64,000 nucleotides of DNA. Source: Myxococcales bacterium. GTDB lineage: Bacteria; Myxococcota_C; UBA6777. Positions 43,734-53,028 of this stretch are shown one piece after another (the stretch's first letter is position 1; every line of letters starts with the position of its first letter). Position numbers and translations under genes: made by a program. Under the pieces are notes generated by a model. It ran no database searches. It was not told the origin of the DNA and saw only the letters and a program-made list of their open reading frames with translations. The DNA lies in the NCBI GenBank assembly GCA_020632975.1, contig JACKEL010000001.1, forward strand, positions 186,001-250,000. The letters are read 5' to 3'.

Positions 43734-45803
43734 ATGCAGCCTTTGACTCATGGAATCCTGCGCATTCTCCTTGATGGCTCTACAGAAGATATCCCCTTTG
43801 TTGTAGGAACTCCGCTTCAACGCGAAGACTTTGCGATCACGTGGACCCAGTCCCCTCATGCCCACGGGATCTCCTTGGAGATGGACATCCACTTTCATCT
43901 CGCCCGAACCATCGAAGACTTGTGGCTCGAAGGCAAACAAACTTACACACCCCAACAACACATCTTGATCAATGCCTTTCAGTCTTGGTCGAGCGCAAGC
44001 GAACACACGATCCAAGAGGTCCGTCTTCCCCTTCAATCGGGCGAAGACACAACGGGCTGGATCGAGATCCTGAAAAACTTTGGGGACTACAGCTTTGCGC
44101 ATTACGACGAGCGCCCGGGCCACTTCCACAGCTATACCTACCTCATGTTTCGAGAAGCACAAAAGGAAACCCTGTTGTTTGGCTCGACCCACGAGGCCGA
44201 AGGTTATACGATCTGGCGGACCTCCCCATCAGACGGGACCTTACGCGTCCAAAAAGACTGGCAAGGTGTCACCCTCGAAGGCTCCCACAAGCCATTCTCG
44301 CTGTGGTTTGGAAAAGGCCAAGAGTCCGACGTCTTTGCATCCTACGCAGCCTCTTGGACACAAAAAACACCGAACTATCCGCCGCTTTCAGGTTGGACAA
44401 GTTGGTATCACTATTACACAGACATCAGCGAAGAGGTCATCCTCCAAAATCTACAATCCTTCCAAGAACTTGAGATCCCCGCAGACATCTTTCAAATCGA
44501 CGATGGCTACCAACTTGCGATCGGCGAATGGCTCCAGACTCTCCCTGATCGCTTTCCTCATGGCATGAAGCCCATCGCAGACAATATCCACGCTGCGGGG
44601 TACAAGGCTGGCTTGTGGCTCGCGCCTTTCATCTGCGAAGAAAAGTCCTCTCTGCCCAAGGAACACCCTGACTGGTTCCTTCGCGATGACGCTGGGGCCC
44701 TTCGTGTGGTCGGGAACAATCCTTTCTATTGGAGTGGCGAGTTTTACGCGCTCGACATCTATCATCCTGAAGTCCAAGCCTACCTCGAAAAAGTCTTTGC
44801 GACAGTCCTCGAAGACTGGGGCTTTGACATGGTCAAGCTCGACTTTCTCTATGGTGCAGCCCTATGGCCTCCCGCCCATAAAAGCCGTGGGATGGTCATG
44901 TACGACGGGATGGCGATGCTGCGACGTTGGTGCAAAGATCGGATGATCCTAGGTTGCGGTGTCCCGCTGGGCTCCGCCTGGGGACACGTGGACTTTTGCC
45001 GCATAGGAAGCGATGTGGGGCTGGCTTGGGAAGACGAGTTCCTGAGCCAAATCCAGTACCAAGAACGCATCTCGACGATCAATTCACTCAATAGCACCCT
45101 TGCACGAAGACACCTGAATCATCGGGCCTTTGTCAACGATCCTGACGTTTATTTTTTGCGTGACCAAAATATCTCCATGACAGAAGATCAGAAATATTCT
45201 CTCTACCTCGGCAACCAGATCTTTGGTAGCCTGCTCTTTACCTCTGATCCCATCGGAGAATACGAAGATATCCAGCGTGAGCTTTACCTTGCACAGTTCC
45301 CTGTCCTCCCGAAAGAGATCGAAAGCTTTGTTTGGGAAAAACACCTACGTCGCGCAACCTTTTCGATCCAACAAGCCCGCTACACGGTCGTGATGAATCT
45401 CCAAGATCAGACAGAAGATGTCGAACTCAAAGCAGGGCTTTATTACGAACATCGCGCGGGTTGGATCGACTTACGCAAAGAACAGCGACTCACACTGGCC
45501 CCTTACCAAAGTCGCTGTCTTTACCATGTACCCGAGGATATCGAGACCCTTGCAGGTGGAGATGTGCATCTCTTTCCTTGTAGTGAGATCCATCTCCACA
45601 AGGAAAACCAAGAAGCCACCCTGCTTCAACGCCACCCACACACCCGAAGAGATGGGTACATCTATCTGCGAATCCCAGAAGGAAACAGCACCTACCTCTT
45701 TCAAGGCAAAAGCTACGCAGCCCAACAATGGAGCGACCTTCATTACATCGCCATCCCCAGCGCTGATTTAACCCATGGCTCTAAGCCCAACAAGCATCTT
45801 TAA
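43734..45803 (+). CDS. GH36-family alpha-galactosidase
   Basis: 689 residues from the ATG at 43734 with AGAAGGA upstream; the frame opens earlier but 107 codons before this look non-coding. GH36 motifs: FQIDDGYQ in the barrel, WGFDMVKLDFLYGA with the nucleophile Asp, and CRIGSDVGLAWEDE with the acid/base Asp. No signal peptide, so it is cytoplasmic and cleaves imported alpha-galactosides such as raffinose or melibiose to feed galK and galT. Length matches bacterial GH36. Confidence 0.93.
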   Translation: MQPLTHGILRILLDGSTEDIPFVVGTPLQREDFAITWTQSPHAHGISLEMDIHFHLARTIEDLWLEGKQTYTPQQHILINAFQSWSSASEHTIQEVRLPLQSGEDTTGWIEILKNFGDYSFAHYDERPGHFHSYTYLMFREAQKETLLFGSTHEAEGYTIWRTSPSDGTLRVQKDWQGVTLEGSHKPFSLWFGKGQESDVFASYAASWTQKTPNYPPLSGWTSWYHYYTDISEEVILQNLQSFQELEIPADIFQIDDGYQLAIGEWLQTLPDRFPHGMKPIADNIHAAGYKAGLWLAPFICEEKSSLPKEHPDWFLRDDAGALRVVGNNPFYWSGEFYALDIYHPEVQAYLEKVFATVLEDWGFDMVKLDFLYGAALWPPAHKSRGMVMYDGMAMLRRWCKDRMILGCGVPLGSAWGHVDFCRIGSDVGLAWEDEFLSQIQYQERISTINSLNSTLARRHLNHRAFVNDPDVYFLRDQNISMTEDQKYSLYLGNQIFGSLLFTSDPIGEYEDIQRELYLAQFPVLPKEIESFVWEKHLRRATFSIQQARYTVVMNLQDQTEDVELKAGLYYEHRAGWIDLRKEQRLTLAPYQSRCLYHVPEDIETLAGGDVHLFPCSEIHLHKENQEATLLQRHPHTRRDGYIYLRIPEGNSTYLFQGKSYAAQQWSDLHYIAIPSADLTHGSKPNKHL

Positions 45804-46013
45804 ATATCCATATTTGGGTCATCAAACACATCAAACACAACCCCCAAGGAAACCCAACACAACAAACCACGCGCAAGGCCCTCGGCCATCGAATGTCCCC
45901 CCAAGAGAGCCATCCTGTAAAAAGAGCCATCTCTTCCACTCCATCCAAGTCAAAGATAGTTCACAAGGAAAACCATCTTTCACAAAAAGGAAGAGGATGT
46001 CTAGCGCTCGATC

Positions 46014-47378
46014 TCAGCGAAGAGAAGAAGACTTGATGGCGTAGCGCTTCCAAACAGGGGCATAGGCCGCTTGTTCAAGCGCAAGGCGTGCAAGATGAAG
46101 TTGCATCATCTGCTCGATTTGTTGTTGTTTGAGCAAAAGTACTTGTTCACGAACCTTCCAGATCTGCTCGGGTCTTACGCCTATTTGCGTTCGCACACGT
46201 GCAATCGACTTCAGACTTTTTCTAATCTGTTGTTCTATTGTTCGTTGATGTCGAGCCGCTTGTTTTTGCGCAAGTTCCCACCGTTGGTATGTGCCGCGCA
46301 GCTTGGAGACGATACGCGCGATCTGGATCTGCGCTTGTTGTTGGAGGGCTTGGATCTGGACTTCTTGGTGACGGATCTTCCCTGTATTAAAATCAAAGAT
46401 CGGTATCTGAAGGCCCGCCCCTGCGACAAAACCATTCATCCAAGGTGCGCTGCCAAACTCATACGAAACCTGCAAGAAAGAAAACCAAGGAATCCTCTTC
46501 GATTTTTCGAGCCAAAGCTGAGCATGATGCGCACGAAAACGAAACTTGGTCATCGCCAGATCAGGCGATCGCTGTAGGGCTTGCAAAAGTAGATCTCGCT
46601 GCGAAAAAGCGCGTGTCTGTGTACGAAAAAAAGTTTCAGGTGGAGGTGACTGACAAGGCCCTTGGATGCCCAACATCTCGACCAAAAGAGCCTTCATTTG
46701 GGCATGCTGCCCCTCCAACAAACGCAGTGAAGACAGCGCTTGAAGATAACCGAGATGTCGAGAAGTTTCTTGAACAGACGAAGAGATATCCGCCTGTTTA
46801 CGTTTTTTTTCCCACAACCAAAACTCTTTTTTTTGGGCAACTTGTTGCTTCTTTTGTTCGATGCGTAGGGCCGTTGCAACCCAACGAAGATACAAAAGCT
46901 GTGCTTGGGACAAAAGCTGATACGTTTCTTGCCAGAGTTTTTGTTCGCTGACTTGGGCCATGGCAAGCGCATAATCCTTTTTGGCTTCGTACACAGTAGG
47001 CAACGGAGGTGTCCAACGCAGGCGCACACCAAAGTTGTTGAGGTTCCCTTCCCCCAAAGCCGCAGACAAACCCATCACACGAACCTCGGGATTTTCGACC
47101 TGCGAAAAAGCGTGTACGGCGGCCTGATCGACCTTTAATTGTTGGCGCATCCAAAGCAAACGCGGATTAGAGTGTAAGAGATGAAACACTACATCTTTGG
47201 GTTGCAAGACCTCAACATAGGGTGATTTATTTTGCGACTTTGTTCCAAATCCTTTCAAGGGATTTTCTATCCAAGGTTGATACAAAGGCTGTAAGTTCAT
47301 CCTTGTGGCTTGGTAACATCCCCCATGACCGAGTCCAAGCAAAAGTACCCAAAACAAACAAAAAGCAGGATATCTCAT
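46014..47378 (-). CDS. TolC-like outer-membrane factor
   Basis: 454 residues from the ATG at 47378 (AGGAG upstream; overlaps the adaptor gene stop by ATGA). Lipobox-like GHGGC after a short signal, so probably an OM lipoprotein channel of the OEP family. Long alpha-helical hairpins (SQVENPEVRVMGLSAALGEGNLNNFGVRLRWTPPLP) and Gln/Ala/Arg-rich coiled coils, plus GAGLQIPIFDFNTGKIRHQEVQIQALQ, match the OEP repeat. It ends the gene cluster that starts with the beta-helix protein. Confidence 0.85.
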   Translation of the reverse strand: MRYPAFCLFWVLLLGLGHGGCYQATRMNLQPLYQPWIENPLKGFGTKSQNKSPYVEVLQPKDVVFHLLHSNPRLLWMRQQLKVDQAAVHAFSQVENPEVRVMGLSAALGEGNLNNFGVRLRWTPPLPTVYEAKKDYALAMAQVSEQKLWQETYQLLSQAQLLYLRWVATALRIEQKKQQVAQKKEFWLWEKKRKQADISSSVQETSRHLGYLQALSSLRLLEGQHAQMKALLVEMLGIQGPCQSPPPETFFRTQTRAFSQRDLLLQALQRSPDLAMTKFRFRAHHAQLWLEKSKRIPWFSFLQVSYEFGSAPWMNGFVAGAGLQIPIFDFNTGKIRHQEVQIQALQQQAQIQIARIVSKLRGTYQRWELAQKQAARHQRTIEQQIRKSLKSIARVRTQIGVRPEQIWKVREQVLLLKQQQIEQMMQLHLARLALEQAAYAPVWKRYAIKSSSLR

Positions 47379-48604
47379 TTTTTGGCTCCTGCTTTTTTCG
47401 ACTCGGTGGATGGGCACTTTCCAGGAGCAAACTCGACAAACATCAGCTCTCCTGGAATCAATGGTGTCTCCTTTACAAATTGAAGCATCACAGGGCGCAC
47501 ATAGATCGGTTTTTGCGGGATACTGCGAAAGCGCAGCGGGATCGGTTCAATGGCTCCTGTGGTCGTGACTTTGGCACAATATGTCGGCGTCGAGGAAAAC
47601 CACCATCCCTTGGGGGTTTCTGCATATCGAGGTTTGACTTGCACCAACGCCCCAACTTTGATGCGTCGCGCGAGACCTTCTTCCACATACGCTTGCACGA
47701 CACCGCGATTCTCTCGGGCTACCCGAATGATTGGGGCCCCTTGTGTAAGTTGTGTTCCTTCATAATGAAGGATCTCCAAGACCACCCCATCGGAGGGAGA
47801 ACGCAAAGAGGTTTGCTCGATTTGATGCTGCAATTTTTTGATGCGCACGACCTGCATCGCCCATTGGCTCTGAAGGGGCTTGAGGATCTGCTCGATCTGC
47901 TCTTTGTTTTGCTTGGTCGAGATCTTCGCGTCTCGCACAAAACGTCGCGCCAAAAGGCGTCTTTTCTGATACATCCGAAGCAAAGAAGGCATCGCTTCAA
48001 CCAAAGCAGACAGAGACTTTTGCCGTGCCTCCAACGTGCCAAAATTGTTGGTACGCCCGAGTTGTTGATTGCGGACCTTGCGCATCCACTGGAGTTCTTG
48101 GCGCAAAGCCCCAAGTTCTGCTTGTGAAGTCTTCCATCGCATCTGCTCAGAAAACCAAGAAGCATTCGCGCTGTTCATCAACGAAACGAGCCGCGACTGC
48201 AAAGAAACCTGCGAAAGCTGAAACTGAAGCGCTGTACTGATCAACGATTGCTCCAAACGCTTCTTTTCCAAGGTAGCGATATCAAGCTCCATCAGCAAAA
48301 GTCTGGCATCCATTTTCGCTAAAAGCTGTCCTTTTTTAACCATCGCTCCTTTTTCGACATGAACAGAGGCCAGCTTCCCTAAAAAGGGGGCGCCTAGCGT
48401 GTGGATATCTTGTCGAGCATACGCAGGGAAACGCGTATGAACTTTGACTTGCATCCACAACCACCACGCAAGCCCACAAAGTAAGAGCAACAAAACGACT
48501 TGGCGCGCTTGCAAGAAGAGCAACCAAAGACGTTCTCCAAACGTCGTGTGCTCCCAAGGCGGCACAAAAGTTTCCAAAGGTGTGTGTTCGTAATTCGTGC
48601 TCAA
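47375..48604 (-). CDS. HlyD-like membrane fusion protein
   Basis: About 409 residues from a TTG at 48604 preceded by GGATCGAGC; a TTG four codons earlier is the alternative. Cytoplasmic N-terminus, one membrane helix near 37-57 (VVLLLLLCGLAWWLWM), then a biotinyl-lipoyl-like hybrid (LGKLASVHVEKGAMVKKGQLLAKMD), a long coiled coil, and a beta-barrel tail (GAPIIRVARENRGVVQAYVEEGLARRIKVGA). This is the adaptor that links an inner-membrane exporter to a TolC-type channel. No ABC, MFS or RND exporter lies beside it; the nearest inner-membrane protein is DUF4956. Confidence 0.85.
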   Translation of the reverse strand: MSTNYEHTPLETFVPPWEHTTFGERLWLLFLQARQVVLLLLLCGLAWWLWMQVKVHTRFPAYARQDIHTLGAPFLGKLASVHVEKGAMVKKGQLLAKMDARLLLMELDIATLEKKRLEQSLISTALQFQLSQVSLQSRLVSLMNSANASWFSEQMRWKTSQAELGALRQELQWMRKVRNQQLGRTNNFGTLEARQKSLSALVEAMPSLLRMYQKRRLLARRFVRDAKISTKQNKEQIEQILKPLQSQWAMQVVRIKKLQHQIEQTSLRSPSDGVVLEILHYEGTQLTQGAPIIRVARENRGVVQAYVEEGLARRIKVGALVQVKPRYAETPKGWWFSSTPTYCAKVTTTGAIEPIPLRFRSIPQKPIYVRPVMLQFVKETPLIPGELMFVEFAPGKCPSTESKKAGAKK

Positions 48605-48719
48605 CGCTCGATCCAACTTTATTTATGCTTGTCTCGTTTCTCCTTGCGCAAGAGCCCACAGCATCGGCCACTCACAAGAAGAAAAAGCTCTTTTGTGATT
48701 CAACATCCAAGAAAAAGGA

Positions 48720-49403
48720 CTACAACTCAACTGTGGTTTCCTGCATCATCAAGCTCACCCCACGAATGTCAGGAATATTCTTGATCATAAAAACCACAGC
48801 ATCCGAATAAGAAGCACTCTTGAGCTTGACTTGATAAGCGAACTCAACGCGTTCACCTTGGGACACTTCACGCATCGTCACCAAGGCATAACGCTGACAA
48901 CTCCCCTTCAACAGCGTCTCAACCCGCTCACTGATCGCGGGCAACGATGGGGCCGAAAAGCGCAAAAGCCCATCGAAGTGTTGTCGACTCCCCAAAGGGA
49001 CATAACGCAAAAAGAGCGCCGCAGTACAAAACAACAGCGTTCCTGATATCGCCAAAGAAAATGCTTGAATCCCCGACGCGATCCCCACAGACAGCGACGC
49101 AAAGATAAACACGATATCACGCGGATCACGGACGTTTGTGCGGAATCGAATGATGGCAAAAACCCCAGCGATCCCGAGTCCTCTTGCAAGACTATTTCCT
49201 ACAGCAAACATCAACATCGAAGACAAGATGCTAATCAACGAAAGCGACTGAAACAACGAGCGCGAATAAGACATCCCTTGGTAAGTATGCTCATAAGTCA
49301 TCGCAACGATCTGTGCGAGCAAAAAAGCCAACAAACAAGACAGAAGCACCAGTTGCCAAGGGATCTGCCGCGTAATATCTGAATTGAGGGATAAGAACTC
49401 CAT
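48720..49403 (-). CDS. DUF4956 membrane protein
   Basis: 227 residues from the ATG at 49403. Four membrane helices in the first half with the family core RGLGIAGVFAIIRFRTNVRDPRDIVFIFASLSVGIASG, then a soluble ferredoxin-like C-terminal domain (FAYQVKLKSASYSDAVVFMIKNIPDIRGVSLM). DUF4956 proteins have no proven function but are regularly encoded next to VTC-type polyphosphate polymerase domain proteins and CotH kinases, as here. Probably the inner-membrane component of that system. Confidence 0.87.
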   Translation of the reverse strand: MEFLSLNSDITRQIPWQLVLLSCLLAFLLAQIVAMTYEHTYQGMSYSRSLFQSLSLISILSSMLMFAVGNSLARGLGIAGVFAIIRFRTNVRDPRDIVFIFASLSVGIASGIQAFSLAISGTLLFCTAALFLRYVPLGSRQHFDGLLRFSAPSLPAISERVETLLKGSCQRYALVTMREVSQGERVEFAYQVKLKSASYSDAVVFMIKNIPDIRGVSLMMQETTVEL

Positions 49404-49493
49404 GATCTCACCACCAAGTCGCACACGAAATGCTCAAAAGCCCCTTACATGGAGCAAACCTAGAAAAATCAAAATAGAGACAAATAGAAACGC

Positions 49494-50270
49494 CTAGACC
49501 CAACGCGGGACGCGCAGATCGACGTCAGGATAATAAAAGTTGAGTCCCAAATTGACAGCGGTAGAATACTTCGAGAAACCGCGCATTTGTAACCCAAACC
49601 TTTGCACGAGATCTTTCATCCACATGGGGGCGCGGTTCGCAAACTTCAGTTCCAACACTGTACCAGTGGAGATGCCCATCGATACGGGATCATCGAGCGC
49701 AAACCAAGTCGAGGGATCGACATCGAGTTGATACCCTTCGGGAAAGTGCGAAAGCAGCTTGCGATCAAATGTGACACGACCATAACTGTCGATATCGCTC
49801 TCATAGGCCTCTCGTGTGTAACGTACCACCATCGAAGGCCCCATATTGTACTGCTCACAAAGCGCCATAAACTCTGACATCACATCGACATTGCGATGAT
49901 TGGGCTTTGTCAAAAGCTCTGAACTATCGGGCTCAAAGGATGTCCAAGAAGAAAGATTGGTTTGCACACGACGCTTGAAAATGACGCCTTTGATCTTGCG
50001 TTTGATCTCGAAAAAGATCGGTCCATCCGACCTTTCACCATAGGTTCGGATGCGCAATTTAAAACGATTGAGAGCCTTGTGCTCTTTGGCGTGATGACAC
50101 GTCAACTGCGGTGAGTCGAGATACAAACTCGTAATCACATAACGCCGATCAGGACTGGACTCGGTGTACTCGTCTGGATGCGAATAACAAGAAACAAAGT
50201 CCACGATCTGATCATGAAGGTGCTCGGGGATAATGTATTTGCACTCGTATCTTTGAAAGTCCAACTGCAT
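49494..50270 (-). CDS. VTC-domain polyphosphate polymerase-like protein
   Basis: 258 residues from the ATG at 50270 (AAAAGGAG seven bases upstream). The VTC tunnel residues are visible in order: RYECKYIIPE, RYVITSLYLDS, NRFKLRIRTYGE, IFFEIKRKIKG, VVRYTREAYES, and LELKFANRAPMWM. In yeast Vtc4 these basic residues hold the polyphosphate chain and the Glu binds the metal ion. Unlike Vtc4 there is no SPX domain and no membrane helix; DUF4956 next door may supply the membrane link. The substrate of bacterial members is not established. Confidence 0.88.
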   Translation of the reverse strand: MQLDFQRYECKYIIPEHLHDQIVDFVSCYSHPDEYTESSPDRRYVITSLYLDSPQLTCHHAKEHKALNRFKLRIRTYGERSDGPIFFEIKRKIKGVIFKRRVQTNLSSWTSFEPDSSELLTKPNHRNVDVMSEFMALCEQYNMGPSMVVRYTREAYESDIDSYGRVTFDRKLLSHFPEGYQLDVDPSTWFALDDPVSMGISTGTVLELKFANRAPMWMKDLVQRFGLQMRGFSKYSTAVNLGLNFYYPDVDLRVPRWV

Positions 50271-50318
50271 CACGATGCTCCTTTTCTTCTGATAAAAAAC
50301 AAGAAGATCTCTTGCTTT

Positions 50319-50822
50319 TTATTCGTTGGCCTTTCCAGGAGTGGGCGTGGTCGTGACCTTCCAAGTCTCGCCACCATCGGGGCTTCGCCCCCAGCTCGTG
50401 TCCTCCGTTTGTGCAGGATAAGTCACCGCATCGATCTCTTGGCCTTCTGCGGTCTGCAAGACGATCGTTTCTCCTTTGGAAGTCAGCTTAAAATTGGTTT
50501 TCATGTCTTCGCCGCTGTCATCGCAGATCACTTGCAGATAACCTTTTGCAGCGATCTTGCTGCCTGCAGGAAAGCTCCAAACCACCCCAGACGCGACATC
50601 TTTGAGCTGTAATCCTTCCAAAGCAATCTCTTGCTCCGTAGGGTTGTAGATCTCCAACCAATCCTCTGTGCTTCCATCGCTACTCGCTGTAAAAAACTCA
50701 TTCAGCTTCAGCGATGTCACCGAACTACCGCTGTTTTGAGGTGCAACGCCGCAACCTGTCACCATCCAGCCTGAGAGGAGCCCAACCATCACCCAACGCA
50801 ACAAGCACTTTTTCTTTTTCAT
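50319..50822 (-). CDS. lipoprotein with lamin tail domain
   Basis: 167 residues. Signal peptide with lipobox WMVTGC. Residues 38-150 are a lamin tail domain: LKLNEFFTASSDGSTEDWLEIYNPTEQEIALEGLQ, SFPAGSKIAAKGYLQVICDD and ETIVLQTAEGQEIDAVTYP; it closes with SWGRSPDGGETWKVTTTPTPGKAN, the usual end. This domain is often fused to CotH kinases; here the two are separate neighbouring genes. It probably presents the complex to a surface partner. Confidence 0.9.
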   Translation of the reverse strand: MKKKKCLLRWVMVGLLSGWMVTGCGVAPQNSGSSVTSLKLNEFFTASSDGSTEDWLEIYNPTEQEIALEGLQLKDVASGVVWSFPAGSKIAAKGYLQVICDDSGEDMKTNFKLTSKGETIVLQTAEGQEIDAVTYPAQTEDTSWGRSPDGGETWKVTTTPTPGKANE

Positions 50823-50909
50823 CGCCGCTCACCTCTCCCCAAAACCACAGGGGATCTGTCATCTTTTGCTTCAAACAATGCCTATTTTTGAAAAATCAAA
50901 CCTCCCGAC

Positions 50910-52574
50910 TTACGGAGTTTTTAGATACTCCGCTGCGGCAGTTTGGCGGCTTTCGATATGAGCCTTGAGAGCATCGACCGAAGACTCAAAAGCACTTGCA
51001 TTGCTGAGTTGTGTGTAATTGGTTTGTTCGCCCTCTGCCCCTACAACATAGGGGGCAATCAACGCGTGGAGTTCATTTAACCGCGATACGACTTTTTCTG
51101 TGGCGAAGAGACCTTGTGCAAACTCCGCAACGTACGCGTCGTAAGTCTTGCGGTACGTAGGATCTGCGATCAAAAATCCCAGTAAAGGCCACTTTGTAGC
51201 ATCGACATTGGTCAGACCCAACGCTGCTGCACGACTTCCCATCCCTTCAGACATCACCATATTGTGGTCCCAAGAGATCCAGTGCAAACGCCCGTTGTCA
51301 CTGGGATCTGCATACAACAGATAGTTGTGTGCCATCGCCCCATAGGTATCCCAGTGTTGCATCAGCGTCGCCATCGCGATCCAACGCAAGAAACTATCCA
51401 CATGAAAGACTTCTTCTAACTTGGTTCTCCACGCCGCAGCATCCGAACGATCGCTGTGCAAGATCTCCACGGCTTTCTTGACATCGCTCCAGTCTGCTTC
51501 GTCTTCGTTTGTTTTCTTTACAAAGCCATCTTGGTTAAACTGGGTCCAGTCTGCGCCCGTTCCTTCGGGCTTATACAAATTACCACCCGACTTTTTAAAT
51601 TGTGTCTTTAACATCGGTCCATCGGGATCTTCCACCATGGTATAAAGACCAAAATATTTGGGACCTTCCCCATAATCAACGTAAAGTCGATAAAAAGCAG
51701 CCTTCGCAACAGGCGCACCAGCCGAGCGAAACAACTCGCCAGCGATCACTTCGCGCACAAGAGAGTCGTCACTAAAATTATTGCCCAAGGCCAGCTTTTT
51801 AAATCCATAAAATCGCTGGTTCTTGATCGCAGGATAATCCTTCTCAAACTCATCCATATTCAAGCGAAAAGGAAGTTTGTAGCTACCTTTCTGCCAAGAA
51901 GAAGAAAGCGAAGAATTGCCCTTAAAACGAATCCCTACGTAATTCCAAGTCTTGCCTTCATATTGCAGCGTACAAGGAACATACATAGGCTCCTCACCAA
52001 TCAAATCGACTCCGCCGCCTCCACCACCTGGCTGTTGACCGCCAGGTTGTTGTCCACCAGGTTGTTGCCCAGCAGGAGAACAGATCAATGCGCCAGCCCG
52101 CGGATCATCCGCACAAGTACTCTGTATGGTTTGCCCATTGATCGTCGCCTCACAAGCATCGCCCGACTTTTTCCCATTGCATGCTTCTGCAAGTTCAGTA
52201 GGAGCCCCCCCAGGCTGTCCCCCCGGTTGCCCCCCAGGTTGTCCTCCAGGCTGTCCTTGCCCTCCGCCCTGACCAAAAGTACCAATGGCTGTGGTCATCT
52301 GATCCATCATCTTTTTCCAGTTCTCCGCGGAGATCTTCAAATCAAAACGATGGACCTTCTCTAAAGAAAAGACTTTGTCATAAGCTGCATCAGCTTCGTT
52401 ACTATGGCTCTCTACACCCCATCCTTCGGGGCGTTCTATCTGCTGATTCGTGGTTGTAGGCGTAGGCGTTGTGTTATTGACGGTAGAAGGAACCTCGCCA
52501 CAAGAGGTCGCAAGGATAGAACACAGCCCCAAGCACAAAAAAGAACGAGATGTCCATCGACGCACAGATTTCAT
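50910..52574 (-). CDS. CotH-family kinase lipoprotein with Gly/Pro/Gln repeats
   Basis: 554 residues. Lipobox LATSC, acylated Cys25. A QPGG repeat tract at about 102-125 and a second one near 165-185 with a small Cys-containing domain between them. The CotH fold follows: WNYVGIRFKGNSSL, YKLPFRLNMDEF (ATP-site Lys), KKLALGNNFSDDSLVREVI, YFGLYTMVEDPDG and HWISWDHNMVMSEG, where Asp of SWDHN is the metal ligand. CotH enzymes phosphorylate Ser/Thr of secreted proteins; this one should act outside the inner membrane, with ATP supply unclear. Upstream gap of 447 bases holds repeats. Confidence 0.9.
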   Translation of the reverse strand: MKSVRRWTSRSFLCLGLCSILATSCGEVPSTVNNTTPTPTTTNQQIERPEGWGVESHSNEADAAYDKVFSLEKVHRFDLKISAENWKKMMDQMTTAIGTFGQGGGQGQPGGQPGGQPGGQPGGAPTELAEACNGKKSGDACEATINGQTIQSTCADDPRAGALICSPAGQQPGGQQPGGQQPGGGGGGVDLIGEEPMYVPCTLQYEGKTWNYVGIRFKGNSSLSSSWQKGSYKLPFRLNMDEFEKDYPAIKNQRFYGFKKLALGNNFSDDSLVREVIAGELFRSAGAPVAKAAFYRLYVDYGEGPKYFGLYTMVEDPDGPMLKTQFKKSGGNLYKPEGTGADWTQFNQDGFVKKTNEDEADWSDVKKAVEILHSDRSDAAAWRTKLEEVFHVDSFLRWIAMATLMQHWDTYGAMAHNYLLYADPSDNGRLHWISWDHNMVMSEGMGSRAAALGLTNVDATKWPLLGFLIADPTYRKTYDAYVAEFAQGLFATEKVVSRLNELHALIAPYVVGAEGEQTNYTQLSNASAFESSVDALKAHIESRQTAAAEYLKTP

Positions 52575-53021
52575 CTTTTCTCACCAATCATCAGCTTTGG
52601 TCTTACACCGAAAGAAGATAAAATCTTAAGAATAAAAGCTTTCCTAAAAAATGCTTTTACTGGATCATCATCTCGTAAGCCAAATGTCACAGAATCGTCA
52701 CCTTTCAAAAAGATGAGGTGGATGTGCACTGACTTTTTTTCCCACTTTTTTCGCAAAGGGAGCTTTTTACGAGATGCCCTCCTGTGCCCCTCGCCCAAGT
52801 CCCCCGACGCATCGGACACATAGAAGCTCTACCATCTCCCAGATGTCAGGGGATGTATTTCTCTTGTTTTGGGAAAGCTCTATGGAGACATAAAAGCAAG
52901 CTCCATCAGGACCCAAGAGGTAGGACGCGACAGCAAGGTGAGACGAGGATATCAGGGATGAAGGCTCAGGAAAGGGAAGGAAAGCCGAAGTAGAACGCAA
53001 AAGCAAGGTGCGACGAAGATG
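52575..53021. other. intergenic region upstream of cotH-like gene
   Basis: Must carry the leader and probably a promoter for the CotH gene. I find no convincing boxes and no terminator for the beta-helix gene. Its right end carries the 39-base imperfect duplication listed below. Confidence 0.45.
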
Positions 53022-53028
53022 CTAGGGA
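52920..53028. repeat. 39-bp imperfect direct duplication
   Basis: 52920-52958 and 52990-53028 match at about 31 of 39 positions (core AGCAAGGTG-GACGA-GAT). The second copy overlaps the last codons of the beta-helix gene, so the first looks like a decayed duplicate of that 3-prime end. Confidence 0.6.

Noticed and set aside
47222..48127. 301-codon plus-strand frame over the HlyD and TolC genes
   Set aside because: Shadow of two well-supported minus-strand genes.
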